A DNA stretch of 17,998 bases from JACVRW01 sp035705985 (GCA_035705985.1 DASSVP010000204.1:1-17998), one strand, 5' to 3'; shown: positions 5,741 to 13,401, numbered from the stretch's first letter. Numbers and translations: made by a program. The notes: generated from the sequence alone by a model not told the origin.

Positions 5741-6764
5741 GCTCGTAGCGCCCGCGCACCTCGTCGATGTAGGCAACCAGGCGGTCCGCCAGCTCGGCGT
5801 CGTGGATCTCCACCACGTTCTCGGCGTTCATCTCGCCGGAGCGCGACAGGTTGAACGAGCCGGCGAAGATCCAGTCGTCCGCCACGGTGACCTTCGCGTG
5901 CATGAAGTCGTGGGGCGTCTCCGGTGTGTACTGCGTCGACGGCTTGCCCTTGAAGTCCGCGTTCGCGAACACGCCGCCGAGCACGGGGATCTTCCAGGCG
6001 GAGTGACCGTTGGTCCGCCACTGGTAGACGACCCCCTCCATTTGCGTCCGGTCCACCACGCCGCGCAGGTCCACGCGTCGCTCGGCCGCCACCTCGGCCA
6101 GCGTGCCCAGCACCGCTCCCGCCGTAATCACCGGTGACGCGATGCGCACGCGCTGCCGCGCGCGGCCGATCGCCTGGCCGATTCGATGTGAGAGCTCCTC
6201 GCCGTGCCCCGGCGTGAACCAGGCGCGCACCTCGCGGCCGTCGAGCTCGAGCCGGTCCGGCGGCTGGTGCCCGCTCGCGTCGACGTTGCGCGTGGACCAG
6301 AGCTCGTCGAAGTTCTGCTTGTACTCCTCCGCCAGCTCGCGCGCGCCCTCCACGATCACGATCACGTTCTCCTGGAGCGTCCACGAGTCGGTCGTCCAGT
6401 TCATCGAGCCCGTCCAGACCGACTCGCCGTCGCGCACCATGTACTTGTGGTGCATCAGGTCGGGGATGCCCGGGATCCCGCAGGTGGGGAATGGCATCGC
6501 CTCGAGCAGCTCGGGCCTCGTGCTCGGCGGCGGCGGGAAGAACAGGCGCTCGGGATGCTCGGCGTTGTAGGCGATCCGCACGCGAACGCCACGCTCGCTG
6601 GCCGCGCGGAGGGCGCCGCCCACGATGTCGCCGGGCTCGCCCGGCAGGCGGATGTCGTAGAGCGCGAGGTCGAGCGACTCGCGCGCCTCCCCCACGAAGG
6701 CGACGATCCGTCGCGCCATGTCGAGCGGATCCCCACCGGGATGCAGAGGCAGAACCTCGATCAC
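5673..6764 (-). CDS. phospholipase D-like protein with two HKD motifs
   Basis: A 363-aa PLD-superfamily protein. The first HKD motif is HHKYMVRD (His105, Lys107, Asp112) followed by GSMN (119-122). The second is HAKVTVAD (His289, Lys291, Asp296) followed by GSFN (302-305) and a downstream ENVVEI. Both active-site halves look complete. The family cleaves phosphodiester bonds (phospholipids, nucleic acids, cardiolipin synthesis) through a covalent phosphohistidine. No signal peptide or membrane segment is seen, so it is probably cytoplasmic. The GTG start at 6764 overlaps the enolase-like TGA (GTGA), making it the last gene of the pot operon. Longer in-frame starts upstream would run antisense-free but within the enolase-like gene and lack family similarity. 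The last 22-23 residues, beyond the PLD fold, are encoded opposite the end of the LOG gene. Substrate unknown. Confidence 0.85.
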   Translation of the reverse strand: MIEVLPLHPGGDPLDMARRIVAFVGEARESLDLALYDIRLPGEPGDIVGGALRAASERGVRVRIAYNAEHPERLFFPPPPSTRPELLEAMPFPTCGIPGIPDLMHHKYMVRDGESVWTGSMNWTTDSWTLQENVIVIVEGARELAEEYKQNFDELWSTRNVDASGHQPPDRLELDGREVRAWFTPGHGEELSHRIGQAIGRARQRVRIASPVITAGAVLGTLAEVAAERRVDLRGVVDRTQMEGVVYQWRTNGHSAWKIPVLGGVFANADFKGKPSTQYTPETPHDFMHAKVTVADDWIFAGSFNLSRSGEMNAENVVEIHDAELADRLVAYIDEVRGRYEPMPVPDGGQPTSAGHAPRAGRR

Positions 6765-7837
6765 TGCTGCCAGCGGAACCCCGCCGGCGCGATCCGCGGC
6801 TCGAGCGGGCTGGTGGGCAGCCCGTCTGCAAGCTGAGGGTTGTTGTAGCCGGAGGGCGCCGTGTCGTTCGGGGTGTCTGGGTGGAAGAGCGAAGCCAGGT
6901 ACTGGATGTGGCCGCGGCCCGGACCGAGCTCGGTCTGGCCGCCGCCATACGCCTGTACCCCCTCCGCCTCGCACCAGTCGTACATCTCGAACAACCGGCT
7001 GAGCGGCCCGAACCTGGACGGCTTGATGTTCACCATCTTCGGCCTCCAGGGCCTGTTGAGCACGTCCGCGACGGAGTGGATGGGCGCGTCCCACGTAATC
7101 CGGTCCGCCACCGGCTCGAGCACCGGCAGCGTCGCGTCGCTCACGTCGGGGTCCTCGAGCCACGCGTGGGGGAACGCCTCGATCACCATGCGGTAGAGCT
7201 CCGGGTCCGTCTCCACGTCGACCGGCGTGCCCTTGTACTGGCCCTTCAGGTCGAGCGAGTCCACGGCGCCCGTCTCCACGAGCACGTCGACTAGCTCCTG
7301 CGTCCAGTTGTTTGTCGGGTCGAGCTTGAACTCCGTGCCGGGGTAGCGCTCCAACATCCGCAGCAGCTTGTCGGGCTTCTCCGGCTCCTTCTGCTCCCAC
7401 TCGCCCAGCCGCATCGAGACCACGAATTTCACCGGTTGCGGCTCGCGCTCCAGCACGTCGGCGAGCGAGCGCCCCGCCTGCACCAGCGCCAGGTCGAGCG
7501 CGGCGGATTCGAACGCCCAGCGCCTGTAGTCGCGCGAGGTGTCGCGCACCGGCGGGCCGCCCGGGAACAGCTCCGTCTCCTCCAGGCGCGCCGAGAACGA
7601 ATCGATCGTGTACGAGCCCGCCAGGTCGATCGCCTTTGGGCCGTCCATCTGGAGGTTCACGTGGTCGAGGCCGTCGTAGACCACGTCCTCGCCCACGCCC
7701 TCCTCACCGCCGGGGCCGTGAAGGTGGATCAGCGTGGTGGCACGCGTGAACTCCTCGTTGAAGCGAAGCTCCCGGCCCTCGAACGAGACCGACTCCACCT
7801 CGAGCGGCAGCTCGGCGATCCGCTCGTAGGAGCTCAC
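6761..7837 (-). CDS. enolase-superfamily protein (mandelate racemase/muconate lactonizing enzyme-like)
   Basis: A 358-aa protein from GTG 7837. It has an N-terminal capping domain and a TIM-barrel with enolase-superfamily landmarks. LDPTNNW supplies Asp173, LEDP supplies Glu228 and WDAP supplies Asp250; these are my candidates for the three Mg ligands. NIKPSRFG carries Lys272, matching the barrel strand 6 lysine. The KxK motif of strand 2 appears replaced by SMRLG (Ser141-Arg143), and there is extra sequence (LDLKGQYKG, 195-203) between the first two metal ligands. Superfamily members abstract a proton alpha to a carboxylate, giving racemases, epimerases, dehydratases and o-succinylbenzoate synthases. 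The reaction here is unknown. GTGA overlaps at both ends tie it to the aminotransferase before and the PLD-like gene after, suggesting a shared pathway. Family is fairly sure; function is not. Confidence 0.82.
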   Translation of the reverse strand: MSSYERIAELPLEVESVSFEGRELRFNEEFTRATTLIHLHGPGGEEGVGEDVVYDGLDHVNLQMDGPKAIDLAGSYTIDSFSARLEETELFPGGPPVRDTSRDYRRWAFESAALDLALVQAGRSLADVLEREPQPVKFVVSMRLGEWEQKEPEKPDKLLRMLERYPGTEFKLDPTNNWTQELVDVLVETGAVDSLDLKGQYKGTPVDVETDPELYRMVIEAFPHAWLEDPDVSDATLPVLEPVADRITWDAPIHSVADVLNRPWRPKMVNIKPSRFGPLSRLFEMYDWCEAEGVQAYGGGQTELGPGRGHIQYLASLFHPDTPNDTAPSGYNNPQLADGLPTSPLEPRIAPAGFRWQQ

Positions 7838-9186
7838 GCGGCGGCCAACTCGGACACGGCCGCGGTGAACGCCTCTGTGTGGCGGTCCACCTGCTCCTCG
7901 GTGGTCGCCGGGCACATGAGCGCCATGTTGTGGAAGGGGGTGATCAGCACGCCGCGGTTCATGAGGTAGAGGTGAAGGTACTCCTCGAGCGCCGGGTCAT
8001 CGGCGGCCGCCGACTCGGCGCCCGTGCGCGGCGGCTCCGGCGTGAAGCGGTACTCGCAGCGCGCGCCGAGCGACACGATCGTCCATGGCATGTCGTGCTC
8101 CGCGAGCGCGGACCCCACTCCTTGGACGAAGCGCTCCCGCAGGGCGATCATCCGCTCGAACGCCTTCTCGGTGAGCACGTCGCGCAGCGTGGCGCGCGCG
8201 GCGCCGAGTGAGAGCGCGTTGCCCGCGAGGGTGCCTCCCACGCCGCCGGTGTCCTCGTAGTCGGCGTCCTCCTGCCCCGCGATCCGCTCTGCCAGCTCGG
8301 CCGTCACGCCGTACGCGCCGATCGGCACTCCGCCGCCGATCGACTTCCCGAGCGTGACCGCGTCGGGCTCGAGCCCCCAGGCCGCCGTGCAGCCGCCCGG
8401 GCCGGCGCTCAGCGTGTGCGTCTCGTCGATGATCAGCAGCGTGCCGTGGCTGGTGCACGCCTCTCGGACCGCCTCGAGGAAGCCCGGCTCCGGCAGCACG
8501 ATCCCGATGTTCGTGAGCGCCGGCTCCATCAGCAGGCAGGCCACGTCCCCGTGCTCGAGCGCCCGCTCGACCGACGCGATGTCGTTGAACTCGGCGACCC
8601 GCGTGGTCTCGGTGGGGTCGAGCGCGGGACCCACCAGCCCCTCGCGCGCCCGCGCGAGCCCGTCCCCGTCGAGCGTGACGAACGACTCGTCCACCGACCC
8701 GTGGTAGCACCAGTTGAACACCGCGATGCGCGGCCTGCCGGTCACGTGCCGGCACATCCGGATCATCCAGCGGTTGGCGTCCGTGGCCGTGAGCGAGAAC
8801 TGCCAGAAGGGCACCCCGAAGCGCCGGGCGAGCTCGCCGCCGACCCAGGCGGCGTCCTCGGTGGGGAGCATCGTCGTGATCCCGGCGACCTCGCGCACGG
8901 CGGCCATCGTCGCCTCGGGCGAGTGCCCCGCCATCGCGCCGGTGTCGCCGAGGCAGAAGTCGGCGTACTCGTTCGCGTCGACGTCGATGATCGTCGCGCC
9001 GAAGGCGCGCTCGAGGTAGAGCGGGAAGCCGCCCGCCCACATCGCCATCCAGGACATCGGCACTCCGGCGAGGAGGCTCGCGCGCGCCTCCTCGTGCAGC
9101 TCCCGGGAGCGGGCATGCTTGGCCTCGAAGCGCTCGCGCTCGCGCGCGATCAGTGCGCCGAGCTGCTCGCGCTGGGCCGTCGTCAC
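7834..9186 (-). CDS. class III PLP-dependent aminotransferase, glutamate-1-semialdehyde aminomutase-like
   Basis: A 450-aa fold-type I PLP enzyme. Lys281 in VTLGKSIGGG is the Schiff-base lysine and Asp254 in LIIDETH pairs with the pyridine nitrogen. YHGSVDE (161-167) is the phosphate/ring-stacking segment. YADFCLGDTGAMAGHSP near 74-90 resembles the GSA-aminomutase/beta-amino-acid transaminase branch rather than the ornithine/putrescine branch. The usual SGTEA-type phosphate motif is replaced by LTATDAN (132-138). The start GTG 9186 overlaps the potC TGA (GTGA); a longer in-frame reading up to 9501 merely shadows potC. Heme-pathway hemL is unlikely because of the operon context: transporter upstream, enolase-like and PLD genes downstream. 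A role on an imported amine or beta/omega-amino acid is more likely. The exact substrate is unknown. Confidence 0.87.
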   Translation of the reverse strand: MTTAQREQLGALIARERERFEAKHARSRELHEEARASLLAGVPMSWMAMWAGGFPLYLERAFGATIIDVDANEYADFCLGDTGAMAGHSPEATMAAVREVAGITTMLPTEDAAWVGGELARRFGVPFWQFSLTATDANRWMIRMCRHVTGRPRIAVFNWCYHGSVDESFVTLDGDGLARAREGLVGPALDPTETTRVAEFNDIASVERALEHGDVACLLMEPALTNIGIVLPEPGFLEAVREACTSHGTLLIIDETHTLSAGPGGCTAAWGLEPDAVTLGKSIGGGVPIGAYGVTAELAERIAGQEDADYEDTGGVGGTLAGNALSLGAARATLRDVLTEKAFERMIALRERFVQGVGSALAEHDMPWTIVSLGARCEYRFTPEPPRTGAESAAADDPALEEYLHLYLMNRGVLITPFHNMALMCPATTEEQVDRHTEAFTAAVSELAAA

Positions 9187-10031
9187 GCGGGCACCGGCCG
9201 CGGAGCGAGCTCCGGCTCGTCCGGTCGCACGGCGGCCATCTTCTCCGCACGCCGCTGCTGCCACACGGTGATGATCATCATCGCCACCGTGAACAGGAAG
9301 ATCATCGTGGCGATCACGTAGATCTGCGGGGGCACCGCGACGCGCGCGGCGCCCCAGATGAACAGCGGGAACGTGATCGTGGAGCCGTTGTTGAAGTAGG
9401 TGATCACGAAGTCGTCGATCGAAAGCGCGAACCCGAGCAGGGCGGCTGAGACGACTCCCGGCATGATCAGCGGCAGCGTCACGAGCCGGAACGTCTCCCA
9501 CGGCGTGGCGCCGAGATCCTGCGCCGCCTCCTCGAGCGAGCGGTCGAAGCCGATCAGCCGCGAGCGCACGGTGATAACGACGAACGACAGGATGAACATG
9601 ATGTGCGCGATCAGAATGGTCGCGTAGCCGAGCTGCGGGGTGCCGAGGTTGAGGAAGAGCGACAGCAGCGCGGCCCCGAGCACGACCTCCGGCGTCGCGA
9701 GCGGAAGGAAGATGAAGAAGTTGGTCGGGGCGCGGCCGCGGAACTCATAGCGGACGAGCGCAAGGGCGGTCACGGTGCCGAGGATCGTGGCGACCAGCGT
9801 CGAGATCGCTGCTATCTGGAGCGAGTTGACCAGCGCGTCGCCGATGCCCGGGACGCCGAACGGGTCCTTCCAGGCGTTGAGGCTGAACTCCTGCCAGATG
9901 AAGTTGAAGCGCCCGCGCGGCTGGTTGAACGAGAACACCATGATCACCGCTATCGGGACGAGGAGGTAGATCAGCCCGAGCGCCGCGTAGCCGTTCAGCA
10001 GCCAATCGAGCCCACGCCGGCGCAGCGTCAC
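9183..10031 (-). CDS. potC: polyamine-type ABC transporter permease PotC
   Basis: Inner-membrane permease, 282 aa, with about six hydrophobic segments starting near residue 18 (LGLIYLLVPIAVIMVFSF). The cytoplasmic EAA loop is present (EEAAQDLGATPWETF, followed by LPLIMPGV), where it docks onto the PotA ATPase. FSFNQPRG after the first helix is typical of PotC/PotI-type permeases. The GTG start overlaps the potB TGA by 4 nt (GTGA), and its own stop overlaps the aminotransferase GTG in the same way. The basic, then acidic Pro-rich C-terminus (about 262-282) is cytoplasmic. With PotB it forms the channel for putrescine/spermidine or a related amine. Confidence 0.92.
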   Translation of the reverse strand: MTLRRRGLDWLLNGYAALGLIYLLVPIAVIMVFSFNQPRGRFNFIWQEFSLNAWKDPFGVPGIGDALVNSLQIAAISTLVATILGTVTALALVRYEFRGRAPTNFFIFLPLATPEVVLGAALLSLFLNLGTPQLGYATILIAHIMFILSFVVITVRSRLIGFDRSLEEAAQDLGATPWETFRLVTLPLIMPGVVSAALLGFALSIDDFVITYFNNGSTITFPLFIWGAARVAVPPQIYVIATMIFLFTVAMMIITVWQQRRAEKMAAVRPDEPELAPRPVPA

Positions 10032-10900
10032 ACGCGCTCACCCTCAGTGCCGAGGAGCGCCTCGGTGCCGGCTATGCGCGCCCAGATCAGAACGATCACG
10101 AGCATGAACGCCATCAGGAGGAACGACAGGGCGGCGGCGGTCGGGTAGTCCGCCAGCTCGAGGTAGCGCGACTGGATGACGTTCCCGATCATGAACTGGT
10201 TCGGGGTGCCGAGCAGCTCCGCGTTGATGAAATCGCCGGCAGCCGGGATGAACGTGAGCAGCGTGCCCGCCACGACGCCGGGCATCGACAGCGGCAACGT
10301 CACGCGCAGGAAGACGTCCCGCCGGCGTCCGTACAGGTCGTAACCCGCTTCGAGCATCCGCGGATCGATCCGCTCGAGGCTCGCGTAGAGCGGCAGGACC
10401 ATGAAGGGCAGATAGTTGTAGGTGATGCCCGTGACCACCGAGACCGTCGTGTCGAGCAGGCGGCCCTGCTCAGACGTGATCCCGACCCCGCGTAGCACCT
10501 CGAGCACGATGCCGGAGTCCGACAGGATCGTCTCCCACGACAGCGTTCGGATCAGGTACGTCACGAAGAACGGGACGATGACGAGGAGCAGCAGCGCGTT
10601 CCGGTAGCGCCCGCCACGGAACGCGATCACGTACGCCAGCGGATAGCCGATCAGCAGCGCGAGCAAGGTCGCGATCCCGGCGTACTCGAAGGAGCGCACG
10701 AACTGCTCCTTGTAATCGGAGAGGGCGTCGGTGTAGTTCGAGAACTCCCAGGTGAGCTGGAAGCCGGTGTCGATCGTGCCCGTCTTGAGCGACTCCAGCA
10801 GCATGATGAACAGCGGAATCGCGAAGAAGACGAGCAGCCAGCCCAGCCCCGGCAGGAGCAGCAGGTACGGAAGCGCTGCCTTTCGAAGCCGGGCCGACAT
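10028..10900 (-). CDS. potB: polyamine-type ABC transporter permease PotB
   Basis: Inner-membrane permease, 290 aa, with about six transmembrane segments; the first is PYLLLLPGLGWLLVFFAIPL from residue 11. The EAA loop reads EAGYDLYGRRRDVFLRVTL and is followed by PLSMPGVVAG. The long first extracytoplasmic loop (about 40-68) and the YLIRTLSW motif fit PotB/PotH. It follows potD after an 18-nt gap, the only junction in this operon without overlap, and has no strong Shine-Dalgarno. It pairs with PotC. Confidence 0.92.
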   Translation of the reverse strand: MSARLRKAALPYLLLLPGLGWLLVFFAIPLFIMLLESLKTGTIDTGFQLTWEFSNYTDALSDYKEQFVRSFEYAGIATLLALLIGYPLAYVIAFRGGRYRNALLLLVIVPFFVTYLIRTLSWETILSDSGIVLEVLRGVGITSEQGRLLDTTVSVVTGITYNYLPFMVLPLYASLERIDPRMLEAGYDLYGRRRDVFLRVTLPLSMPGVVAGTLLTFIPAAGDFINAELLGTPNQFMIGNVIQSRYLELADYPTAAALSFLLMAFMLVIVLIWARIAGTEALLGTEGERV

Positions 10901-10918
10901 GCGAGTCCCGCGGCGGCG

Positions 10919-12124
10919 CTAGGCGCCGATCACCTGCTGGAACTCCTCGTCCAGCTGCTGCTCCTCCTCGGGCTTCAGCCCCCGGAAGATGAAGGTGTCC
11001 TCGAGGAACGCCTCGTCGGGGAAGATCAGCTGGTTCTCCGCGAGCGCCGGGTCGCGCTTCGCGAGGATCTCCTTGACCCCGTTCACGGGGCAGATGTAGT
11101 TCACGTACTCCGCGATGTCCGCCTGGACCTCCGGCCGGTACACGAAGTCGATGAACTTCTGGGCGGTGAAGGCCTCCGGGGCGCCCACCGGAATCTGCAT
11201 GTTGTCGGTCCAGAGGTGGCCGCCGGTCTCCGGGATCACGAACCGGATGTTCGGGTCATCCGCCTGAAGCTGGACGGCGTCGCCGGACCACCCGATGATC
11301 ACCCACGAGTCGCCCTTCGGCAGGTCCTTGATGTACTCGTTTCCGGTGAAGCCGCGGATCTGGCCGGAGTCCGCTCCCTCGCGGATCCTGTCGATCGCCT
11401 TCATGAACTCGTCGACGCTCGCGCTCTCCGGGTCCGCCCCCTGCGACGCCGCGACGATGCCGACCGTGTCGCGCATCTCGCTGAGCATCGTGACCTTGCC
11501 CTTGTAGGCCGGGTCGAACAGATCGTCCACCGACTTCGGCTCGCGCTTGACCTTGTCCTTCCGGTAGATGATCCCGGCGATGCCCGACTGCCATGGCATC
11601 GAGAACTCGCGCTTGGCGTCGAACGGCGGCGACTTCAGCCGCTCGATCAGGTTCTTGTCCGCGTTCGGCATCTGCGACTTGTCGAACTTCTGCACGTAGC
11701 CGAGGCGGATCATGCGCGCGGCCATCCAGTCGGTCACGACGTGGATGTCGCGGCCGCCCGACTGGCCCTGCGCATACTGCTGGCGGACCTTGCCGAAGAA
11801 CTCGGTGTTGTCGTTGACCTCTTCGACGTACTTGACCTTCGCGCCGTACTCCTGCTCGAACTCCTTCAGCGTCCCGCGGTCCTCCTCGATGTAGAGCGGC
11901 CAGTTCGCGAAGTAGAGCGAGGAGCCGATCTCGCCCTTCGGGATCGCCTTCTGCTCCTCGGACTCGCTCCCGCCACCGCCCTCGGGCTCGTCCGTCCCGC
12001 ACGCCGCGAGATACGCGAGCGCGGAGGCGCTGAGGGCGCCCGCGGCGCCCCGCTGGAGCAGCCGGCGACGTGTGTGCGGGTTGCGCAGCAGCCGCTCGAA
12101 CTGCCGGTCGAGGTCGTCTGTCAT
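10919..12124 (-). CDS. potD: polyamine-type ABC transporter substrate-binding lipoprotein PotD
   Basis: Extracytoplasmic binding protein, 401 aa. The N-terminus carries a twin-arginine motif (TRRRLLQRG, 18-26), a hydrophobic stretch and a lipobox LAAC with Cys42, so the mature protein is probably Tat-exported and lipid-anchored. A Gly/Ser/Glu linker follows (about 48-60). Residues aligning by eye with the E. coli PotD ligand pocket are largely kept: Trp75 and Tyr78 (NWPLY), Glu216 and Asp219 (SEMRD), Trp279 and Asp282, Trp305 and Asp307 (LWTDN). The acidic pair appears swapped (Glu/Asp for Asp/Glu), so ligand preference could differ from spermidine. ATG 12124 overlaps the potA TGA (ATGA). It lies between potA and potB, the typical Pot operon composition. 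Confidence 0.92.
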   Translation of the reverse strand: MTDDLDRQFERLLRNPHTRRRLLQRGAAGALSASALAYLAACGTDEPEGGGGSESEEQKAIPKGEIGSSLYFANWPLYIEEDRGTLKEFEQEYGAKVKYVEEVNDNTEFFGKVRQQYAQGQSGGRDIHVVTDWMAARMIRLGYVQKFDKSQMPNADKNLIERLKSPPFDAKREFSMPWQSGIAGIIYRKDKVKREPKSVDDLFDPAYKGKVTMLSEMRDTVGIVAASQGADPESASVDEFMKAIDRIREGADSGQIRGFTGNEYIKDLPKGDSWVIIGWSGDAVQLQADDPNIRFVIPETGGHLWTDNMQIPVGAPEAFTAQKFIDFVYRPEVQADIAEYVNYICPVNGVKEILAKRDPALAENQLIFPDEAFLEDTFIFRGLKPEEEQQLDEEFQQVIGA

Positions 12125-13245
12125 TCGGAGCCCTCCCTCACGATGTGGATGTTTTCGTCGGACCAGGTCAACCTGGCCGTGTCCCCGGCCGCCGGCAGGT
12201 CCCGGCGAGCCTCCGTGTCGGCGTTCGGCACCAGCACCGTCATGCGTGTGCCGTCCGCGAGCTTCACGACCATCTGGGTCGCGGTTCCCAGGTACAACGA
12301 GCTTTCGACCTGTCCTTCAACGCTCGGCCCGTCATCCGAGGCGCCCGTCGGCGTGAGGGACAGCTTCTCGGGCCGCACCACGGCGTGCGCGCGCTCGCCG
12401 GTCCGCGCTCCCGCGGACTTGGGAGTGCGTACGGTGGGCCCCGCGTCGAGGCGCAGCTCCGCCCCCGCGCCGTTCGAGGACACGACCTCGCCGGGCATCA
12501 GGTTCGAGACGCCGATGAAGCCGGCCACGAATGTCGTCGCGGGCTGCTCGTAGACCGTCTCGGGGTCGGCCACCTGCTCCACGACGCCCTGGTTCATGAC
12601 CGCGATGCGGTCGGACATCGTGAGCGCCTCCTCCTGGTCGTGTGTCACGTAGATGAATGTGATGCCCACCTCGCGCTGGATGCGCTTGAGCTCCACCTGG
12701 AGCTGCTTGCGGAGCTTCAGGTCGAGCGCGCCGAGCGGCTCGTCGAGCAGAAGCACCGCGGGCCGGTTCACAAGCGCGCGCGCGAGGGCCACGCGCTGCT
12801 GCTGCCCGCCGGAGAGCTGGGCGGGGCGGCGCTTCGCCTCGGCCGCCAGGCCCACGCGCTCGAGCTCCTCGGCGACCCGGCGCTTCACCTCGCCCTTCTC
12901 GACCTTCTGGCGCTGGAGCCCGAAGGCCACGTTCTGCTCCACGCTCCGGTGCGGGAACAGGGCGTAGCTCTGGAAGACCGTGTTCGTCGGGCGCTTGAAC
13001 GCCGGGAGGGCGGTCACGTCGTCGCCGTCGAGCAGCACGCGCCCCTCGCTGGGCTCCTCGAACCCCGCGACCATGCGCAGCGTGGTGGTCTTTCCGCACC
13101 CCGACGGGCCGAGCATCGTGAAGAACTCGCCGCGCGGGATGTCGAGCTCCATCGCGCGCACGGCCGTAAAGTCTCCAAAGCGCTTCGTGACGCAGTCGAG
13201 CCGGACGCTCGGGGTCTCGGCGCCCGTTTGGACCTCATGGCTCAT
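12121..13245 (-). CDS. potA: polyamine-type ABC transporter ATP-binding protein PotA
   Basis: ATPase of 374 aa from ATG 13245. Walker A is GPSGCGKTT (46-54), the Q-loop is FQSYALFPH (91-99), the signature is LSGGQQQR (144-151), Walker B is VLLLDEP (164-170, Glu169), and His202 is the switch histidine. A TOBE-type regulatory domain follows (about 275-370, AVVRPEKLSL). Length and layout match PotA. This is the first gene of the seven-gene minus-strand operon. An in-frame TTG at 13257 is an alternative start, but it falls in the probable -10 box, so ATG 13245 is preferred. No Shine-Dalgarno is visible, consistent with a very short or absent leader. Confidence 0.93.
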   Translation of the reverse strand: MSHEVQTGAETPSVRLDCVTKRFGDFTAVRAMELDIPRGEFFTMLGPSGCGKTTTLRMVAGFEEPSEGRVLLDGDDVTALPAFKRPTNTVFQSYALFPHRSVEQNVAFGLQRQKVEKGEVKRRVAEELERVGLAAEAKRRPAQLSGGQQQRVALARALVNRPAVLLLDEPLGALDLKLRKQLQVELKRIQREVGITFIYVTHDQEEALTMSDRIAVMNQGVVEQVADPETVYEQPATTFVAGFIGVSNLMPGEVVSSNGAGAELRLDAGPTVRTPKSAGARTGERAHAVVRPEKLSLTPTGASDDGPSVEGQVESSLYLGTATQMVVKLADGTRMTVLVPNADTEARRDLPAAGDTARLTWSDENIHIVREGSE

Positions 13246-13255
13246 GCTGGACGGC

Positions 13256-13284
13256 AAGGTATGGCCGAACCGTAGCTACTGCAA
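13256..13284 (-). promoter_or_regulatory. probable potA operon promoter
   Basis: On the minus strand TTGCAG (13284-13279) and TACCTT (13261-13256) are separated by exactly 17 bp, and the -10 ends 10 nt before ATG 13245. The spacer contains the perfect palindrome GTAGCTAC (13272-13279, sharing one base with the -35), a plausible repressor or activator contact. The transcript leader would be only a few bases. Confidence 0.5.
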
Positions 13285-13364
13285 GGGGCGGAATGCCGAA
13301 AACCCCGCGGCCCGGTTGGACAGAATGGAGCACGCGGCGACGGTGCCTTTCGCCTTACGCGCCC

Positions 13365-13391
13365 TTGTGTCGCTCCAATGCCGCCTATACC
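13365..13391 (+). promoter_or_regulatory. possible promoter for the aminotransferase-pucR-ald operon
   Basis: TTGTGT (13365-13370) and TATACC (13386-13391) with a 15-bp spacer face rightward. The -10 ends 10 nt before ATG 13402, and no Shine-Dalgarno precedes that ATG. It is divergent from the potA promoter; the two -10 boxes are about 125 bp apart, so one regulator could act on both. The short spacer lowers confidence. Confidence 0.4.
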
Positions 13392-13401
13392 GTTGTCCAC
13401 T

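Noticed and set aside
6765..7400. Longer N-terminus for the PLD-like protein
   Set aside because: It would overlap almost the whole second half of the enolase-like gene and has low-complexity composition; the GTGA overlap at 6761-6764 matches the pattern of the operon.
9187..9501. Longer N-terminus for the GSA-type aminotransferase
   Set aside because: It is an out-of-frame shadow of potC; GTG 9186 overlaps the potC stop and gives a normal family length.
13246..13257. TTG start for potA at 13257
   Set aside because: It overlaps the likely -10 box, and ATG 13245 gives a standard PotA N-terminus.
12070..13275. Plus-strand open frame across potA
   Set aside because: It is antisense to a complete ABC ATPase and has no recognisable motif.
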